A DNA stretch of 64,000 nucleotides from Mucilaginibacter terrigena (GCF_004168255.1 NZ_SEWG01000001.1:558001-622000), one strand, 5' to 3'. Counted from the stretch's first letter, positions 1-8,763 are shown. Made by a program: numbers and translations. Notes: a model not told the origin generated them from the letters alone.

Positions 1-38
1 CTGAGATAAATTCGTTATTGGCTGACATTCTGAAGTAA
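1..38 (+). CDS. possible 3' end of an upstream gene (partial)
   Basis: The frame ending with TAA at 36-38 is open back to the window edge and would encode a C-terminus reading EINSLLADILK. The stop directly abuts the ATG at 39, as is common for tightly packed genes on one strand. The piece is too short to identify, and it may simply be non-coding leader of the next gene. Confidence 0.35.
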   Translation, partial: EINSLLADILK

Positions 39-641
39 ATGAAACTCCCCGAAACCTATTATCACAGCCCGGATGTTGTTGCCCTAAGCCGCGATTTGAT
101 AGGCAAATACCTGTTCACCAATATTGATGGTGAATTTACCGGTGGATATATTGTTGAAACAGAGGCTTATGCTGGCGTTATTGACAGGGCCGCGCACTCG
201 TATGGCGGGCGGATGACACCACGCACCCAAACCATGTACATGCAGGGTGGGGTAAGTTATGTTTACCTGTGCTATGGCATCCACGAGATGTTTAACGTGG
301 TGGTATCGGAAGAAGGACAACCGCATGCCATTTTAATAAGGGCCATACAACCTGCTGAAGGCTTGGATATGATGATGCTGAGGCGCAACATGGATAAGCT
401 AAAACCCAACATCACCAAAGGCCCCGGCTCTGTAGCCAAAGCGCTGGGCATATCCCGTAAGATAAACGCTATGAGTTTGCAAAGCGATGTGATATGGATA
501 GAGGACAGGGGGCTTACCTTCCCGGACGAAGAAGTTGCCGCCGGCCCGCGTATTGGGGTTGATTATGCAGGTGAGGATGCTTTGCTGCCATACCGCTTTT
601 ATGTGCGTGGAAATATTTATGTAAGCAAGCCCAACAAATAA
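39..641 (+). CDS. DNA-3-methyladenine glycosylase (AAG/MPG family)
   Basis: This is a base-excision repair enzyme of the eukaryote-like alkyladenine glycosylase fold, which removes alkylated purines such as 3-methyladenine. The protein has 200 residues, the usual bacterial length. Family motifs are visible: VETEAY at 39-44, which holds the catalytic glutamate, followed by AAHSYGGR (51-58), and YVYLCYGIHEMFN (about 74-86), which lines the base-binding pocket. GPGSVAKALGI near 128-138 is a further conserved block. It is followed after about 40 bases by an FMN-type stress protein on the same strand. The ATG at 39 gives the expected N-terminus. Family assignment is firm; substrate range is inferred. 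Confidence 0.93.
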   Translation: MKLPETYYHSPDVVALSRDLIGKYLFTNIDGEFTGGYIVETEAYAGVIDRAAHSYGGRMTPRTQTMYMQGGVSYVYLCYGIHEMFNVVVSEEGQPHAILIRAIQPAEGLDMMMLRRNMDKLKPNITKGPGSVAKALGISRKINAMSLQSDVIWIEDRGLTFPDEEVAAGPRIGVDYAGEDALLPYRFYVRGNIYVSKPNK

Positions 642-683
642 TTTGCTTGTTGGTTTATTGGTCAGTTAATTGATAAATACACT

Positions 684-1181
684 ATGAGCAATTGGTCGAA
701 AGCGGAAAGCTTAAAATATTTTAAAGATAAAGTGAACGAGGTGAAAACAGCCATGCTCACTACTTATAACGCCGATAAAGGGTTTAACAGCAGGCCTATG
801 GGTACTGCCGATGTGGATAACGAAGGGAACATCTGGTTCTTTACAAATGAGTATTCACCCAAGGTAAGTGAGATCTCGGTAGAGAACACCGTATCGTTAA
901 CCTACTCGGATGTAAAAAATCACACCTACTTAAGCATTGTTGCCGAAGCTTCGGTAGTGGATGATAAGGCAAAAATGAAAGAATTATGGAACCCGTTCAT
1001 ACAAGCTTTCTTCCCTGCGGGTTTGGATGATCCTAAACTTACCCTGTTAAAAGTAACACCTACCGATGCCGAGTACTGGGACAGCAGCAGCAGCAATATG
1101 GTGGTATTGTTTAACATGCTTAAAGCAACCCTTACCGGTAAGCAGTACGACGAGGGTAAACACGGAAAAATAGATTTATAA
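684..1181 (+). CDS. pyridoxamine 5'-phosphate oxidase-like general stress protein
   Basis: A 165-residue split-barrel flavin-binding protein of the general stress protein 26 type. The N-terminal helix (SNWSKAESLKYFKDKV) is followed by the barrel, with MLTTYNADKGFNSRPMG near 24-40 and NIWFFTNEYSPKV near 49-61, both characteristic of this branch of the pyridoxamine oxidase superfamily. These proteins bind FMN or F420-like cofactors, and the true substrate is usually unknown. Residues for pyridoxamine phosphate binding are not obvious, so classical PdxH activity is unlikely. It is probably cytoplasmic. A clear intrinsic terminator follows at 1187-1212, separating it from kynureninase. Confidence 0.85.
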   Translation: MSNWSKAESLKYFKDKVNEVKTAMLTTYNADKGFNSRPMGTADVDNEGNIWFFTNEYSPKVSEISVENTVSLTYSDVKNHTYLSIVAEASVVDDKAKMKELWNPFIQAFFPAGLDDPKLTLLKVTPTDAEYWDSSSSNMVVLFNMLKATLTGKQYDEGKHGKIDL

Positions 1182-1186
1182 GATTC

Positions 1187-1212
1187 GGGCGGATGTATCA
1201 TCCGCCTTTTTT
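1187..1212 (+). terminator. intrinsic terminator after the stress protein gene
   Basis: A GGCGGAT / ATCCGCC stem (1188-1194 with 1200-1206) and a 5-base loop are followed directly by six T residues (1207-1212). It lies just after the stop at 1181 and ends 13 bases before the kynureninase start, so kynureninase would need its own promoter or read-through. Confidence 0.85.
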
Positions 1213-1225
1213 GTAATATTGGGTG

Positions 1226-2512
1226 ATGATTTACCAGGATACCTTACAATTCGCGCTTCAGTTGGACGAACAGGACACTTTAAAAAGTTTCCGCAATGAG
1301 TTTTTAATGCCGAAGCATAACGGGCACGACGCGGTTTACTTATGCGGCAACTCATTAGGCTTACAGCCACGTTCGGCTAAGAAATACATACAGGATCAGC
1401 TTAACGCCTGGGAAGATAACGCGGTTGAGGGCTGGTTTATGGGCGACGAGCCCTGGCTTAAATATCACAAGGCTTTACTTGCGCCATTATCCGGTATTTT
1501 AGGCGCTAAACAAACCGAGATAACGGTAATGAACTCACTTACAGTAAACCTTCATTTGCTGATGGTAAGTTTCTACAAACCAACAGCTAAACGTTATAAA
1601 ATATTGATGGAAGCTGGCGCTTTTCCATCAGATCAATATGCCGTAGAAAGCCAGGCGCATTTCCACGGTTTCGACCCTAAGGATGCCATCGTCGAGGTAG
1701 CCCCACGTGCCGGGGAAACCACTTTACGTACCGAAGACATCCTGAAAAGCATAGCCGATAACGCCAATGAACTTGCGCTGGTACTATTCAGCGGGATAAA
1801 CTATTATACCGGGCAGTTCTTCGATCTGGAGGCCATTGCCAAAGCCGGGCACGCCATAGGCGCGGTTGTTGGGTTCGATCTGGCACATGCCGCCGGGAAT
1901 GTACCCCTAAAACTCCACGAATGGGATGCTGATTTTGCCTGCTGGTGTTCGTATAAGTACATGAACTCGGGCCCCGGTGGTATCAGCGGCATATTTGTGC
2001 ACGAAAAGCATTTTGGCGATAAAAGCCTGAACCGCTTTGCGGGCTGGTGGGGCTACCGCAGGGACAAACAATTTTTGATGGCGCCCGGTTTCGAGCCTGA
2101 GAACGGGGCGGAGGGGTGGAACGTGAGCACCAGCCCCATCCTTTTAATGGCCTTGCACAAGGCATCGCTGGATATATTCGAAAAGGCCGGCGGTTTACAG
2201 GCCCTGCGCGCCAAAAGCGAAACGCTTACCGGCTACCTTGAATATTTAATTGGGGAAGTAAATAAAAAATATGGCGAAGAGGTGTATAGCATTATCACCC
2301 CGGCAGATAAAACACAGCGCGGCTGCCAGCTTTCGATAGTGTGCAGGCGCGATGCAAAAGCCATATTCAATTACCTTGCCGCTAACGATGTTGTAGGCGA
2401 TTGGCGCGAACCTGATGTGATAAGGCTGAGCCCGGTGCCGCTTTATAATTCGTATGCCGACGTTTACCAAGCCGCTGAAAGCCTTTTTAAAGCCCTTGAC
2501 GCTGTTAAATAA
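1226..2512 (+). CDS. kynU: kynureninase
   Basis: A pyridoxal-phosphate enzyme that cleaves kynurenine to anthranilate, or 3-hydroxykynurenine to 3-hydroxyanthranilate, plus alanine, in tryptophan degradation or de novo NAD synthesis. Visible family marks are YLCGNSLGLQP near 38-48, the cofactor aspartate in GFDLAHAAGN (about 216-225) and the Schiff-base lysine in CSYKYMNSGPGG (about K244). Length (428) is normal. I choose the ATG at 1226 over an in-frame GTG three bases upstream. No other kynurenine pathway gene lies in the window; a bestrophin gene follows after 5 bases, so the two are probably co-transcribed. Confidence 0.95.
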   Translation: MIYQDTLQFALQLDEQDTLKSFRNEFLMPKHNGHDAVYLCGNSLGLQPRSAKKYIQDQLNAWEDNAVEGWFMGDEPWLKYHKALLAPLSGILGAKQTEITVMNSLTVNLHLLMVSFYKPTAKRYKILMEAGAFPSDQYAVESQAHFHGFDPKDAIVEVAPRAGETTLRTEDILKSIADNANELALVLFSGINYYTGQFFDLEAIAKAGHAIGAVVGFDLAHAAGNVPLKLHEWDADFACWCSYKYMNSGPGGISGIFVHEKHFGDKSLNRFAGWWGYRRDKQFLMAPGFEPENGAEGWNVSTSPILLMALHKASLDIFEKAGGLQALRAKSETLTGYLEYLIGEVNKKYGEEVYSIITPADKTQRGCQLSIVCRRDAKAIFNYLAANDVVGDWREPDVIRLSPVPLYNSYADVYQAAESLFKALDAVK

Positions 2513-2517
2513 TACAA

Positions 2518-3375
2518 ATGATATACTACAACCCCAAGAGCTGGTTCTCGCTCATATTCAGGTTTAACAAGGCCGATACCCTGCGCGAACTGTTCCCGCT
2601 GATGATTTGCGTTAGTGTTTACGCGGGTGTGATTACTTTTTTACTGATAGATTACTGGCAAGTATCAGAAACCAGCATGCTGCGCAAGGTTATCTATGTG
2701 CATCAAACCATTGGTTTTGTGTTTTCGTTACTGCTGGCATTCCGTATTAACTCGGCCTACGACCGTTGGTGGGAGGGCCGCAAGATCTGGGGCAGCCTTA
2801 CCAATAACAGCCGCAACCTGGCCATGAAACTAAAGCATTTGGTTGACGCGAAAGAGGCAGGGTTTTTTAATTACGCCATACCGCTTTACGCACGGGCCTT
2901 AAAAAACCATTTACGCGGCACTTACGAGCCGGAAGACCAGGCCATTGTAGTTACAGATGGCCATAAGCACGTGCCTAACCAAATAGCGTCGGCCATTATC
3001 AAAAACGTTTACCGTTTAAATAAGGAAGGGCAGATAAACCCCGAACAATTGGTGAGTATAACCGCCGAAATTACCTCGTTCACAGATATTTGCGGCGGCT
3101 GCGAGCGGATTAAAAACACACCAATACCTTTTTCGTACAGCGTGTTTATCAAAAAGTTCATCTTTACTTACATCATGACCTTGCCCTTTACCTGGGCTTT
3201 CGACCTCAAGTATTTCATTATGCCGATAATCGGTTTCATATTGTTTGTGTTCGCCAGTATCGAGCTGATAGCGGAAGAGATAGAAGATCCCTTTGGTAAC
3301 GACGCAAACGACCTGCCATTGGATAACATTTGCAATAATATCCAAAAACACGTTGCCGAGATCTTTGCCGAGTAA
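2518..3375 (+). CDS. bestrophin family ion channel
   Basis: A 285-residue membrane protein of the bestrophin/UPF0187 (YneE) family, which forms pentameric anion or cation channels in bacteria. Hydrophobic segments are visible around residues 28-46, 60-77 and two near 205-245. The signature FRINSAYDRWWEGRKIWG (about 75-92) and the following NNSRNLA are the most conserved part of the family. Length matches the bacterial members. It starts 5 bases after kynU and stops 3 bases before the next gene, consistent with a kynU-bestrophin-hydrolase operon, although no functional link is known. Confidence 0.9.
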   Translation: MIYYNPKSWFSLIFRFNKADTLRELFPLMICVSVYAGVITFLLIDYWQVSETSMLRKVIYVHQTIGFVFSLLLAFRINSAYDRWWEGRKIWGSLTNNSRNLAMKLKHLVDAKEAGFFNYAIPLYARALKNHLRGTYEPEDQAIVVTDGHKHVPNQIASAIIKNVYRLNKEGQINPEQLVSITAEITSFTDICGGCERIKNTPIPFSYSVFIKKFIFTYIMTLPFTWAFDLKYFIMPIIGFILFVFASIELIAEEIEDPFGNDANDLPLDNICNNIQKHVAEIFAE

Positions 3376-3378
3376 AGG

Positions 3379-4281
3379 ATGCTTAAAATTGCTTACGACC
3401 CTATTTATGCGCACCCCTTGCCACCGGGCCACCGTTTCCCGATGCTTAAATACGAGCTGATACCGGCACAGTTACTCCATGAGGGTATCATCACTGCCGG
3501 TAATCTTTTCTCGCCCCAACCTGTAGACGAAGTTACTATGCTATTAACGCACGATGCCGGTTACTGGCAACAGCTTCGCGATCTGACCTTGCCGCCCAAA
3601 GAACAGCGGCGCATCGGTTTCCCGTTATCAGCACAATTGGTAGAACGCGAGGTACGCATCGCGCAGGGCACTATCGATGGATGCCGGTATGCTTTTGATT
3701 ATGGTATTGCCTTTAACGTGGCCGGCGGCACCCACCATGCCGGCAGCAACTGGGGCGAAGGTTTTTGCATGCTTAACGACCAGGCGATAGCAGCTAATTA
3801 TTTGTTAGCTAATAATTTAGCCCATGCTATCTTAATCATTGATTTAGATGTTCACCAAGGCAACGGCACCGCGCAGATCTTTGAGGACGAGCCCCGTGTG
3901 TTCACCTTTTCGATGCATGGCGATAAGAATTTCCCGTTCCGGAAGGAGCGGTCGGACCTTGACATACCCTTGCCGGATGGTATAGCCGACGAAGAGTATT
4001 TAAGTTTGCTTAAGGATAATTTGCCGGGCATAATTGACAATCACCAGCCCGATTTTATATTTTACCTGGCAGGTGTGGATGTACTGGCATCTGATAAATT
4101 GGGCAAGCTGGCCCTCTCTAAAGAGGCCTGCAAAGCCCGCGACAGGTTTGTATTGGAGCAATGCAGATCAAGAAATATCCCGGTGCAGGTAAGCATGGGC
4201 GGTGGCTACTCGCCGCAAATTAAGGATATCGTAGAAGCGCATTGCAATACCTATAGGGTAGCTAACGATCTGTATTTTTGA
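3379..4281 (+). CDS. histone deacetylase-family hydrolase (AcuC/HDAC-like)
   Basis: A zinc-dependent amidohydrolase of the arginase/deacetylase superfamily, 300 residues. Catalytic elements are clear: the histidine pair in GGTHHAG (H119-H120), the zinc ligands in IDLDVHQGNGT (D155, D157, H159) and a third aspartate in LAGVDVLASD (about 230). In bacteria such proteins deacetylate acetylated small molecules, polyamines or proteins such as acetyl-CoA synthetase; the substrate here cannot be told. The start lies 3 bases after the bestrophin stop. The gene is followed by a palindromic intergenic repeat and a convergent MATE gene. Confidence 0.88.
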   Translation: MLKIAYDPIYAHPLPPGHRFPMLKYELIPAQLLHEGIITAGNLFSPQPVDEVTMLLTHDAGYWQQLRDLTLPPKEQRRIGFPLSAQLVEREVRIAQGTIDGCRYAFDYGIAFNVAGGTHHAGSNWGEGFCMLNDQAIAANYLLANNLAHAILIIDLDVHQGNGTAQIFEDEPRVFTFSMHGDKNFPFRKERSDLDIPLPDGIADEEYLSLLKDNLPGIIDNHQPDFIFYLAGVDVLASDKLGKLALSKEACKARDRFVLEQCRSRNIPVQVSMGGGYSPQIKDIVEAHCNTYRVANDLYF

Positions 4282-4308
4282 TATTATATAAAAGCACTGG
4301 GCGGTGCG

Positions 4309-4415
4309 ATTCCCTCCCAACGGGAGGGTGTAGGGAGGGGTTTATGCGCCATGCTTTGCGTATAAACCCCTCCCCGCCACTACACAATCCATCGCGCCCC
4401 TCCCAAGGGAGGGAG
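4309..4415. repeat. GC-rich palindromic intergenic element (GGGAGGG type)
   Basis: The gap between two convergent genes is a nest of inverted repeats. CCCTCCC/GGGAGGG words occur at both ends (about 4311-4328 and 4398-4413). The centre contains a perfect 13-bp inverted pair, GGGAGGGGTTTAT (4333-4345) and ATAAACCCCTCCC (4362-4374). It could act as a bidirectional terminator-like structure. Its base composition differs from flanking genes, and a related fragment appears near 63021-63055, so it looks like a dispersed element. Confidence 0.7.
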
Positions 4416-4425
4416 TTTGATAGGG

Positions 4426-5799
4426 CTATCCCACATCATCCACAATAATCAAATTATTGCTTTTGCTGATCTTTTGAAAACGCAGGAACAGCATAATGGA
4501 CGAGGCCATTAACCCCAAAACCAAACCATACCAAACACCCATCACACCTAAATTAAAATAGATGCCCAGCAGGTAAGCAACCGGCAAACCAATTATCCAG
4601 TAGGAAATAAAGGTTAGTAACGTAGGCATATTTACATCGCCCATACCGCGCAACACGCCAAGGCCAACAACCTGCGTACCATCAAACAACTGGAAGAAAG
4701 CTGCTATGATAAGTAGCTGTTCTGCAATATGTATAACGCTCTTATCTGAAGTATATATCCACGGTAACAGATGGTTGAATAAGGTAAAAATAATGGCCGT
4801 ACAACTCATAAAAACAATAACAATATGGTAATTAGAGATGGCTGACAACCTCAGTTCGCGGTGATTACCCGATCCAAAATAATTACCCGAGCGTATTGCA
4901 GCGGCTGCCGAAATGCCGCTGGCCATCATATACGTCATGGAAGCAAGGCTGATGGCAACCTGGTGGGCTGCTTGTTCAACCATGCCAATACTGCCTATCA
5001 TAAGTGCTGCGCCGCCAAATGCGCCCACCTCAAATACATACTGCATGGCAACCGGTGTGCCTATTTTTAGTAACTGTAAACCGCGTATACGGTCGATATT
5101 CCTGATGGCAAAATCCTTAAGGTATTTTTTAAAGATAGGGGAGCGCAGCACGTATATTGCCATTACAACGGCCATAACGCTGCGATCGATAAGGGTGCTG
5201 TAGCCAACACCTTTTATCCCCATGGGGCTAATACCAAAAAGCCCTTTTACAAATATCACCCCTAAAACGATATTGAGTACATTTCCCCAAATGGATATCA
5301 GCATAGCTTGTTTGGTAAAGCCCAAGCCCTCGGCAAATTGCTTAAAGGTGTTAAAAATCAGCAAGGGGATAAGCGATAAACTAAGCAGGAACAAATAGGG
5401 TTTAGCCTGCACAACTACCTGGGGCGACTGATGCAGTTTATCGATAAACAAGATAGTACCGAAATAAATTCCGCAAAACAGCGCTACGCCGGTAATAACA
5501 TTCAGGAAAAAGCTGTTGGAAAGCAGCCTGCCGCACTCGTCGTAATTCTGCCGCCCGTTATGCTGGGCTATCAACGGTGTTATGCCATAGCTTATGCCCA
5601 GGCCGATAACGAGCGGTACCAAAAAAATACTGTTAACCATTGAAACAGCTGCCAAAGCGGTGGTGCCTGCAAAGTGGCCTACAATAACCGAATCGGAGAT
5701 CTGCACCAATGTATGGCCTAATTGCGATATCACAACCGGTATGGCCAGTTTCAGGCTATCGCGGTAATAAGGTTGATATTTTTGGTAGAGGGCTTTCAT
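4426..5799 (-). CDS. MATE family efflux transporter
   Basis: A multidrug and toxin extrusion antiporter of the inner membrane, 457 residues with about 12 predicted hydrophobic segments in two homologous halves. The N-terminus, with LKLAIPVVISQLGHTLVQIS followed by DSVIVGHFAGTTALAAVS, is the classical MatE entry. The reading frame is open further upstream to 5907, but the ATG at 5799 gives the normal family start and avoids overlap with the upstream gene. It probably exports cationic or organic compounds with Na+ or H+ exchange; the substrate is unknown. It lies 37 bases after the AlbA_2 gene on the same strand, so the pair may form an operon. Confidence 0.92.
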   Translation of the reverse strand: MKALYQKYQPYYRDSLKLAIPVVISQLGHTLVQISDSVIVGHFAGTTALAAVSMVNSIFLVPLVIGLGISYGITPLIAQHNGRQNYDECGRLLSNSFFLNVITGVALFCGIYFGTILFIDKLHQSPQVVVQAKPYLFLLSLSLIPLLIFNTFKQFAEGLGFTKQAMLISIWGNVLNIVLGVIFVKGLFGISPMGIKGVGYSTLIDRSVMAVVMAIYVLRSPIFKKYLKDFAIRNIDRIRGLQLLKIGTPVAMQYVFEVGAFGGAALMIGSIGMVEQAAHQVAISLASMTYMMASGISAAAAIRSGNYFGSGNHRELRLSAISNYHIVIVFMSCTAIIFTLFNHLLPWIYTSDKSVIHIAEQLLIIAAFFQLFDGTQVVGLGVLRGMGDVNMPTLLTFISYWIIGLPVAYLLGIYFNLGVMGVWYGLVLGLMASSIMLFLRFQKISKSNNLIIVDDVG

Positions 5800-5836
5800 T
5801 AAGCGGGGAGGCAAAAGTAACGAATAGCCTGTTAAA

Positions 5837-6460
5837 TCAGGAGGCTGTGTAAAACTCTTCTTTTTCTGTGGTGTGTACCCGCAGGATGCCCGAAAGTACC
5901 AGGTCAACCAGTATCCGCTGCGCGCGCCTGCGGCCGATGTTTAATAAAGTACAAAACTCTTTTACAGTGATGCGTTCTTCTTTCTCCAGGTGCTCCAGCA
6001 GGGCTTTCTCTTTCGACGAGTACTCTATCAGCACGCCTTTGTCATCAGCCGAGCGTTTAAGCACATCAACCACCACTTTGCTGGCCAGCACGCTTTTATC
6101 CTTTATGCGGATGTAAACCCACCATTTGCCATCCTCCGCAAGCGAGTAGTGGGGTTTTTCCCCGCTTTCGGGGATATCTACGATCAGTACCAGCTTATCA
6201 TCAAAATAAACCTCCTCAAAAACAGGTTCAAGGGCAGGGCGGGTAAAAAAATGCGCCGCTTTGGTTATCATGTAACGCTCCTCGTCTTCGGCTTTTACGC
6301 CTTTTATGGTGCCATCATCCAGCACACCGATCAGTAGCCTTCCACCAACGTTATTAGCGAACGATACCATGGTTTTGGCTATCTTTTCGCAGCTGGTAAT
6401 GGTTTTCTTAAAATCAAGTGATACGCCTTCGCCCTCAAAAATCTGTCGCTTTAAATTCAT
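5837..6460 (-). CDS. AlbA_2 (Schlafen-type) ATP/nucleic-acid-binding domain protein
   Basis: A 207-residue protein whose first about 125 residues match the AlbA_2/Schlafen putative DNA-binding fold: EGEGVSLDFKKTI, then MVSFANNVGGRLLIGVLDDGTIKGV (about residues 31-55). In many bacteria this domain is joined to a winged helix and acts as a transcriptional regulator. Here a C-terminal segment (about 145-205, EYSSKEKALLEHLEKEE and following) looks like a winged helix-turn-helix. It could regulate the adjoining MATE exporter, but this is inferred only from position. Confidence 0.8.
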   Translation of the reverse strand: MNLKRQIFEGEGVSLDFKKTITSCEKIAKTMVSFANNVGGRLLIGVLDDGTIKGVKAEDEERYMITKAAHFFTRPALEPVFEEVYFDDKLVLIVDIPESGEKPHYSLAEDGKWWVYIRIKDKSVLASKVVVDVLKRSADDKGVLIEYSSKEKALLEHLEKEERITVKEFCTLLNIGRRRAQRILVDLVLSGILRVHTTEKEEFYTAS

Positions 6461-6472
6461 TTCAAATCCTTG

Positions 6473-6928
6473 TTATTCCGCTTTGTAGGGCGTAAAAATT
6501 TGCATCCATTGCTCGGGATTAGTTAACGGTGTAAACCCAAATTGTTTGTATAAACCCTGTGCATCCAGCGTTGCTAACGACCATCGCCGCAAGCCTTGCA
6601 ACCCCGGATATGCCATAATGGTTTGCATCATCCATTTAGACAGGCCGGCACCCTGGTAAGCCGGTAATATAAACACATCGCATAAATAAGCAAACGTAGC
6701 CATATCCGATATTATGCGTGCAAACCCAACCTGATTCCCATCTTTATACACACCAAAGCATAACGAGCCTTCAATGGCGGTTTGTAACCGCTGTGGTGCA
6801 ATGTTCTTTGCCCAGTACGATTCCCGGTCAAGATAATTAAATATCACATCAAAATCGAGCAAAGCTTTATCGGTAGAGATCAGGAAGCCCTTTTTTGTAA
6901 AGGCTTCATCGTTCATAAATACTGCCAT
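6473..6928 (-). CDS. GNAT family N-acetyltransferase
   Basis: A 151-residue acetyl-CoA-dependent acyltransferase. The central strand and loop FILPAYQGAGLSKWMMQTIM (about 91-110) is the acetyl-CoA binding motif A (consensus Q/R-x-x-G-x-G/A), preceded by VGFARIISD. Late motif ATLDAQGLYKQFGFTPL is typical of small cytosolic GNATs. Acceptor substrate unknown. An in-frame ATG at 6916 is an alternative start. It sits 4 bases after a DUF4442 hotdog gene and 12 bases before the AlbA_2 gene, all on the minus strand. Confidence 0.9.
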   Translation of the reverse strand: MAVFMNDEAFTKKGFLISTDKALLDFDVIFNYLDRESYWAKNIAPQRLQTAIEGSLCFGVYKDGNQVGFARIISDMATFAYLCDVFILPAYQGAGLSKWMMQTIMAYPGLQGLRRWSLATLDAQGLYKQFGFTPLTNPEQWMQIFTPYKAE

Positions 6929-6932
6929 TGTG

Positions 6933-7409
6933 TTAGATAGTTGCAGGTATAAAATTAAGGTCGCGTATATACACTTCGTTCATCAGGGATACGCATACCT
7001 CGTTGTTATTATTATATATATCTATCGGGAAGCTGTTTTCGTACTTGCCGGTAGTGTTTAATGTTTGTATAACCAGGTCGATATCAGCGTCGCTCAGAAT
7101 AATTTTGAACGACAGGCTTGATAGGGCGGGCTTCAAAAAATCGATCCTGGATGATTTTGACCAAATACGTAATTTCCTTTCGGGAGAACTCAATATCCTG
7201 TCGAACAGTACGGGGTAAAACGGATCGGCAGCGGCAAATATCGTCCCCCCAAATATCGACCCGTTATAGTTTTTATTGAGCACACTTTTAAAGATCTTCA
7301 CTTTTACGCCCCTAAAGCCCTTGTCGAACCCTGCCACCCAGATCCGCTGAAACAAAAGGGGAGGGTAGAGGCGCATTATCCATTTTAAGGTACTCTCTGA
7401 TACTACCAT
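6933..7409 (-). CDS. DUF4442 (hotdog-fold) protein
   Basis: A 158-residue protein with the features of DUF4442, a group related to thioesterase hotdog folds. GSIFGGTIFAAADPFYPVLF (about 50-69) corresponds to the central helix region, and RIWSKSSRIDFLKPA follows. It may act on an acyl-CoA or acyl-carrier substrate, but the family has no well-defined reaction and the catalytic residues of classical thioesterases are not obvious. First gene of a minus-strand run that continues into the GNAT and AlbA_2 genes. Confidence 0.75.
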   Translation of the reverse strand: MVVSESTLKWIMRLYPPLLFQRIWVAGFDKGFRGVKVKIFKSVLNKNYNGSIFGGTIFAAADPFYPVLFDRILSSPERKLRIWSKSSRIDFLKPALSSLSFKIILSDADIDLVIQTLNTTGKYENSFPIDIYNNNNEVCVSLMNEVYIRDLNFIPATI

Positions 7410-7537
7410 TACCGCTAAATATCAGCATTTTTTGGAATAAACTTTGCTCATTAAAGTAAACTTTAAGAAACAAATTAAGTATTAGGCCGTTGTAAAGTAC
7501 TAATAACTAATAACACAAATTCAAACTTATATCTATT

Positions 7538-7750
7538 ATGAAAAAGCAATTTTTAAGTTTCGCGTTAGTCGCGACGATGATCGGTTCAATAGCAGCAAGT
7601 TGTAGTTCCGAGAAAAAAACAGGTGGTTCTGATAGCACAATGACTGATTCGACAGCTACTATGGCTACGCCGGCCGCAACTGACAGTACCAAAACTGATT
7701 CGATGGCGAGAGATACCACAACAAAAGATACCACTAAAAAACCAATGTAA
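7538..7750 (+). CDS. small low-complexity lipoprotein
   Basis: A 70-residue protein with an N-terminal hydrophobic segment (MKKQFLSFALVATMIGSIAA) and a lipobox-like end SIAASC, placing the acylated cysteine near residue 22. The remaining about 48 residues are nearly all Ser, Thr, Asp, Ala and Lys, with many DST and DTT repeats, so they are probably unfolded and exposed in the periplasm. No family recognised. It is a standalone gene ending in a strong bidirectional terminator shared with the convergent SDR gene. Confidence 0.7.
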   Translation: MKKQFLSFALVATMIGSIAASCSSEKKTGGSDSTMTDSTATMATPAATDSTKTDSMARDTTTKDTTKKPM

Positions 7751-7756
7751 TTGGTT

Positions 7757-7792
7757 AAAAAAGCCCAAACTAAAAAGTTTGGGCTTTTTGTT
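7757..7792. terminator. bidirectional intrinsic terminator
   Basis: A long perfect hairpin, AAAAAGCCCAAAC paired with GTTTGGGCTTTTT around a 6-base loop. It is flanked by A-run and T-run on the two sides, so it can end transcription from the small lipoprotein gene (+) and from the SDR gene (-). Confidence 0.9.
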
Positions 7793-8585
7793 AAAACGCG
7801 GTTTTAATAACCCCGCCATCGGTACGTAAAACAGCGCCATTTGTAGCCGATGATAACGGGCTGGCTATGTAAGTAACCATGCTGGCAATTTCTGCCGGAT
7901 CAATAAAGCGTTTAATTAACGATGTACCGCGCATATTGGTGAAGAATTCCTTCTCCATCTCCGCGTCGGTTTTTCCCTGGTCGGCGGCTAAAGCCTTCAT
8001 AAAGTCACCAACACCTTCTGAAAACGTAGGGCCGGGCAATACAGAGTTAACCGTAACACTGGTGCCCACCGTAAGCTCGGCCAAACCACGGGCTATGGCA
8101 ATCTGCGCGGTTTTGGTCATGCCGTAATGGATCATTTCGGCAGGGATCTGTACAGCCGATTCGCTTGAAATGAAGATTATGCGGCCCCAGTTTTTAGCCA
8201 GCATTTTATCAAAATAAACACGGGCCAGGCGCACGCCGCTTAAAACGTTCACCTCAAAAAACTTCAGCCAGTCTTCGTCTGTAATAGTTTTAAATTCCTT
8301 TGGCTCAAATATACCAACGTTATTCACCAGTATATCAACCTCCGGTAATTTATTTAATAGCGCGTCTACCTGCTGCTTATCAGAAAAATCTGCAGCAATG
8401 CCGTTAATGTTTGTATTGCCGGTTTCAGCTATTAGTTTTTCAACCACCTGGTTAACCTTGGTTTGATCGCGGCCATTAATATATACTACAGCACCTTCGG
8501 CGGCTAATGACCGGGCAATTGCATTGCCAATGCCGGCTGTTGAACTGGTTACCAAAGCTGTTTTATCTTTTAATTTTAAATCCAT
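7791..8585 (-). CDS. SDR family NAD(P)-dependent oxidoreductase
   Basis: A 264-residue classical short-chain dehydrogenase/reductase. The nucleotide-binding glycine motif is present near 13-20 in a variant form (SSTAGIGNA), followed by the NNVG motif near 88-91. The catalytic serine occurs in ISSESAVQ (about 143) and the catalytic pair in YGMTK (Y about 158, K about 162). It reduces or oxidises an alcohol/carbonyl group, substrate not predictable. Monocistronic, with the stop inside the shared terminator. A divergent NIPSNAP gene starts about 180 bases upstream. Confidence 0.92.
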   Translation of the reverse strand: MDLKLKDKTALVTSSTAGIGNAIARSLAAEGAVVYINGRDQTKVNQVVEKLIAETGNTNINGIAADFSDKQQVDALLNKLPEVDILVNNVGIFEPKEFKTITDEDWLKFFEVNVLSGVRLARVYFDKMLAKNWGRIIFISSESAVQIPAEMIHYGMTKTAQIAIARGLAELTVGTSVTVNSVLPGPTFSEGVGDFMKALAADQGKTDAEMEKEFFTNMRGTSLIKRFIDPAEIASMVTYIASPLSSATNGAVLRTDGGVIKTAF

Positions 8586-8763
8586 TTTGGTGTAATTAAA
8601 TTTAAGGTAAGTTTAGCTAAATATGCAATAATAATTACCGGCGTAAACCCAAAGATGTTTCAATACTGACAATGATACACGTATATGGCTTGTATCAGAC
8701 AATTTAGAAGAATGACATATAATATGTAACTTTATTTGGTACAACCCTTAAAACCTAATTAGT

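Noticed and set aside
1223..2512. GTG start at 1223 for kynureninase
   Set aside because: An ATG three bases later gives the same protein minus one residue and is the usual choice.
4426..5907. MATE start at 5907
   Set aside because: The extra 36 residues have no membrane or family character and would overlap the upstream AlbA_2 gene; the ATG at 5799 is preferred.
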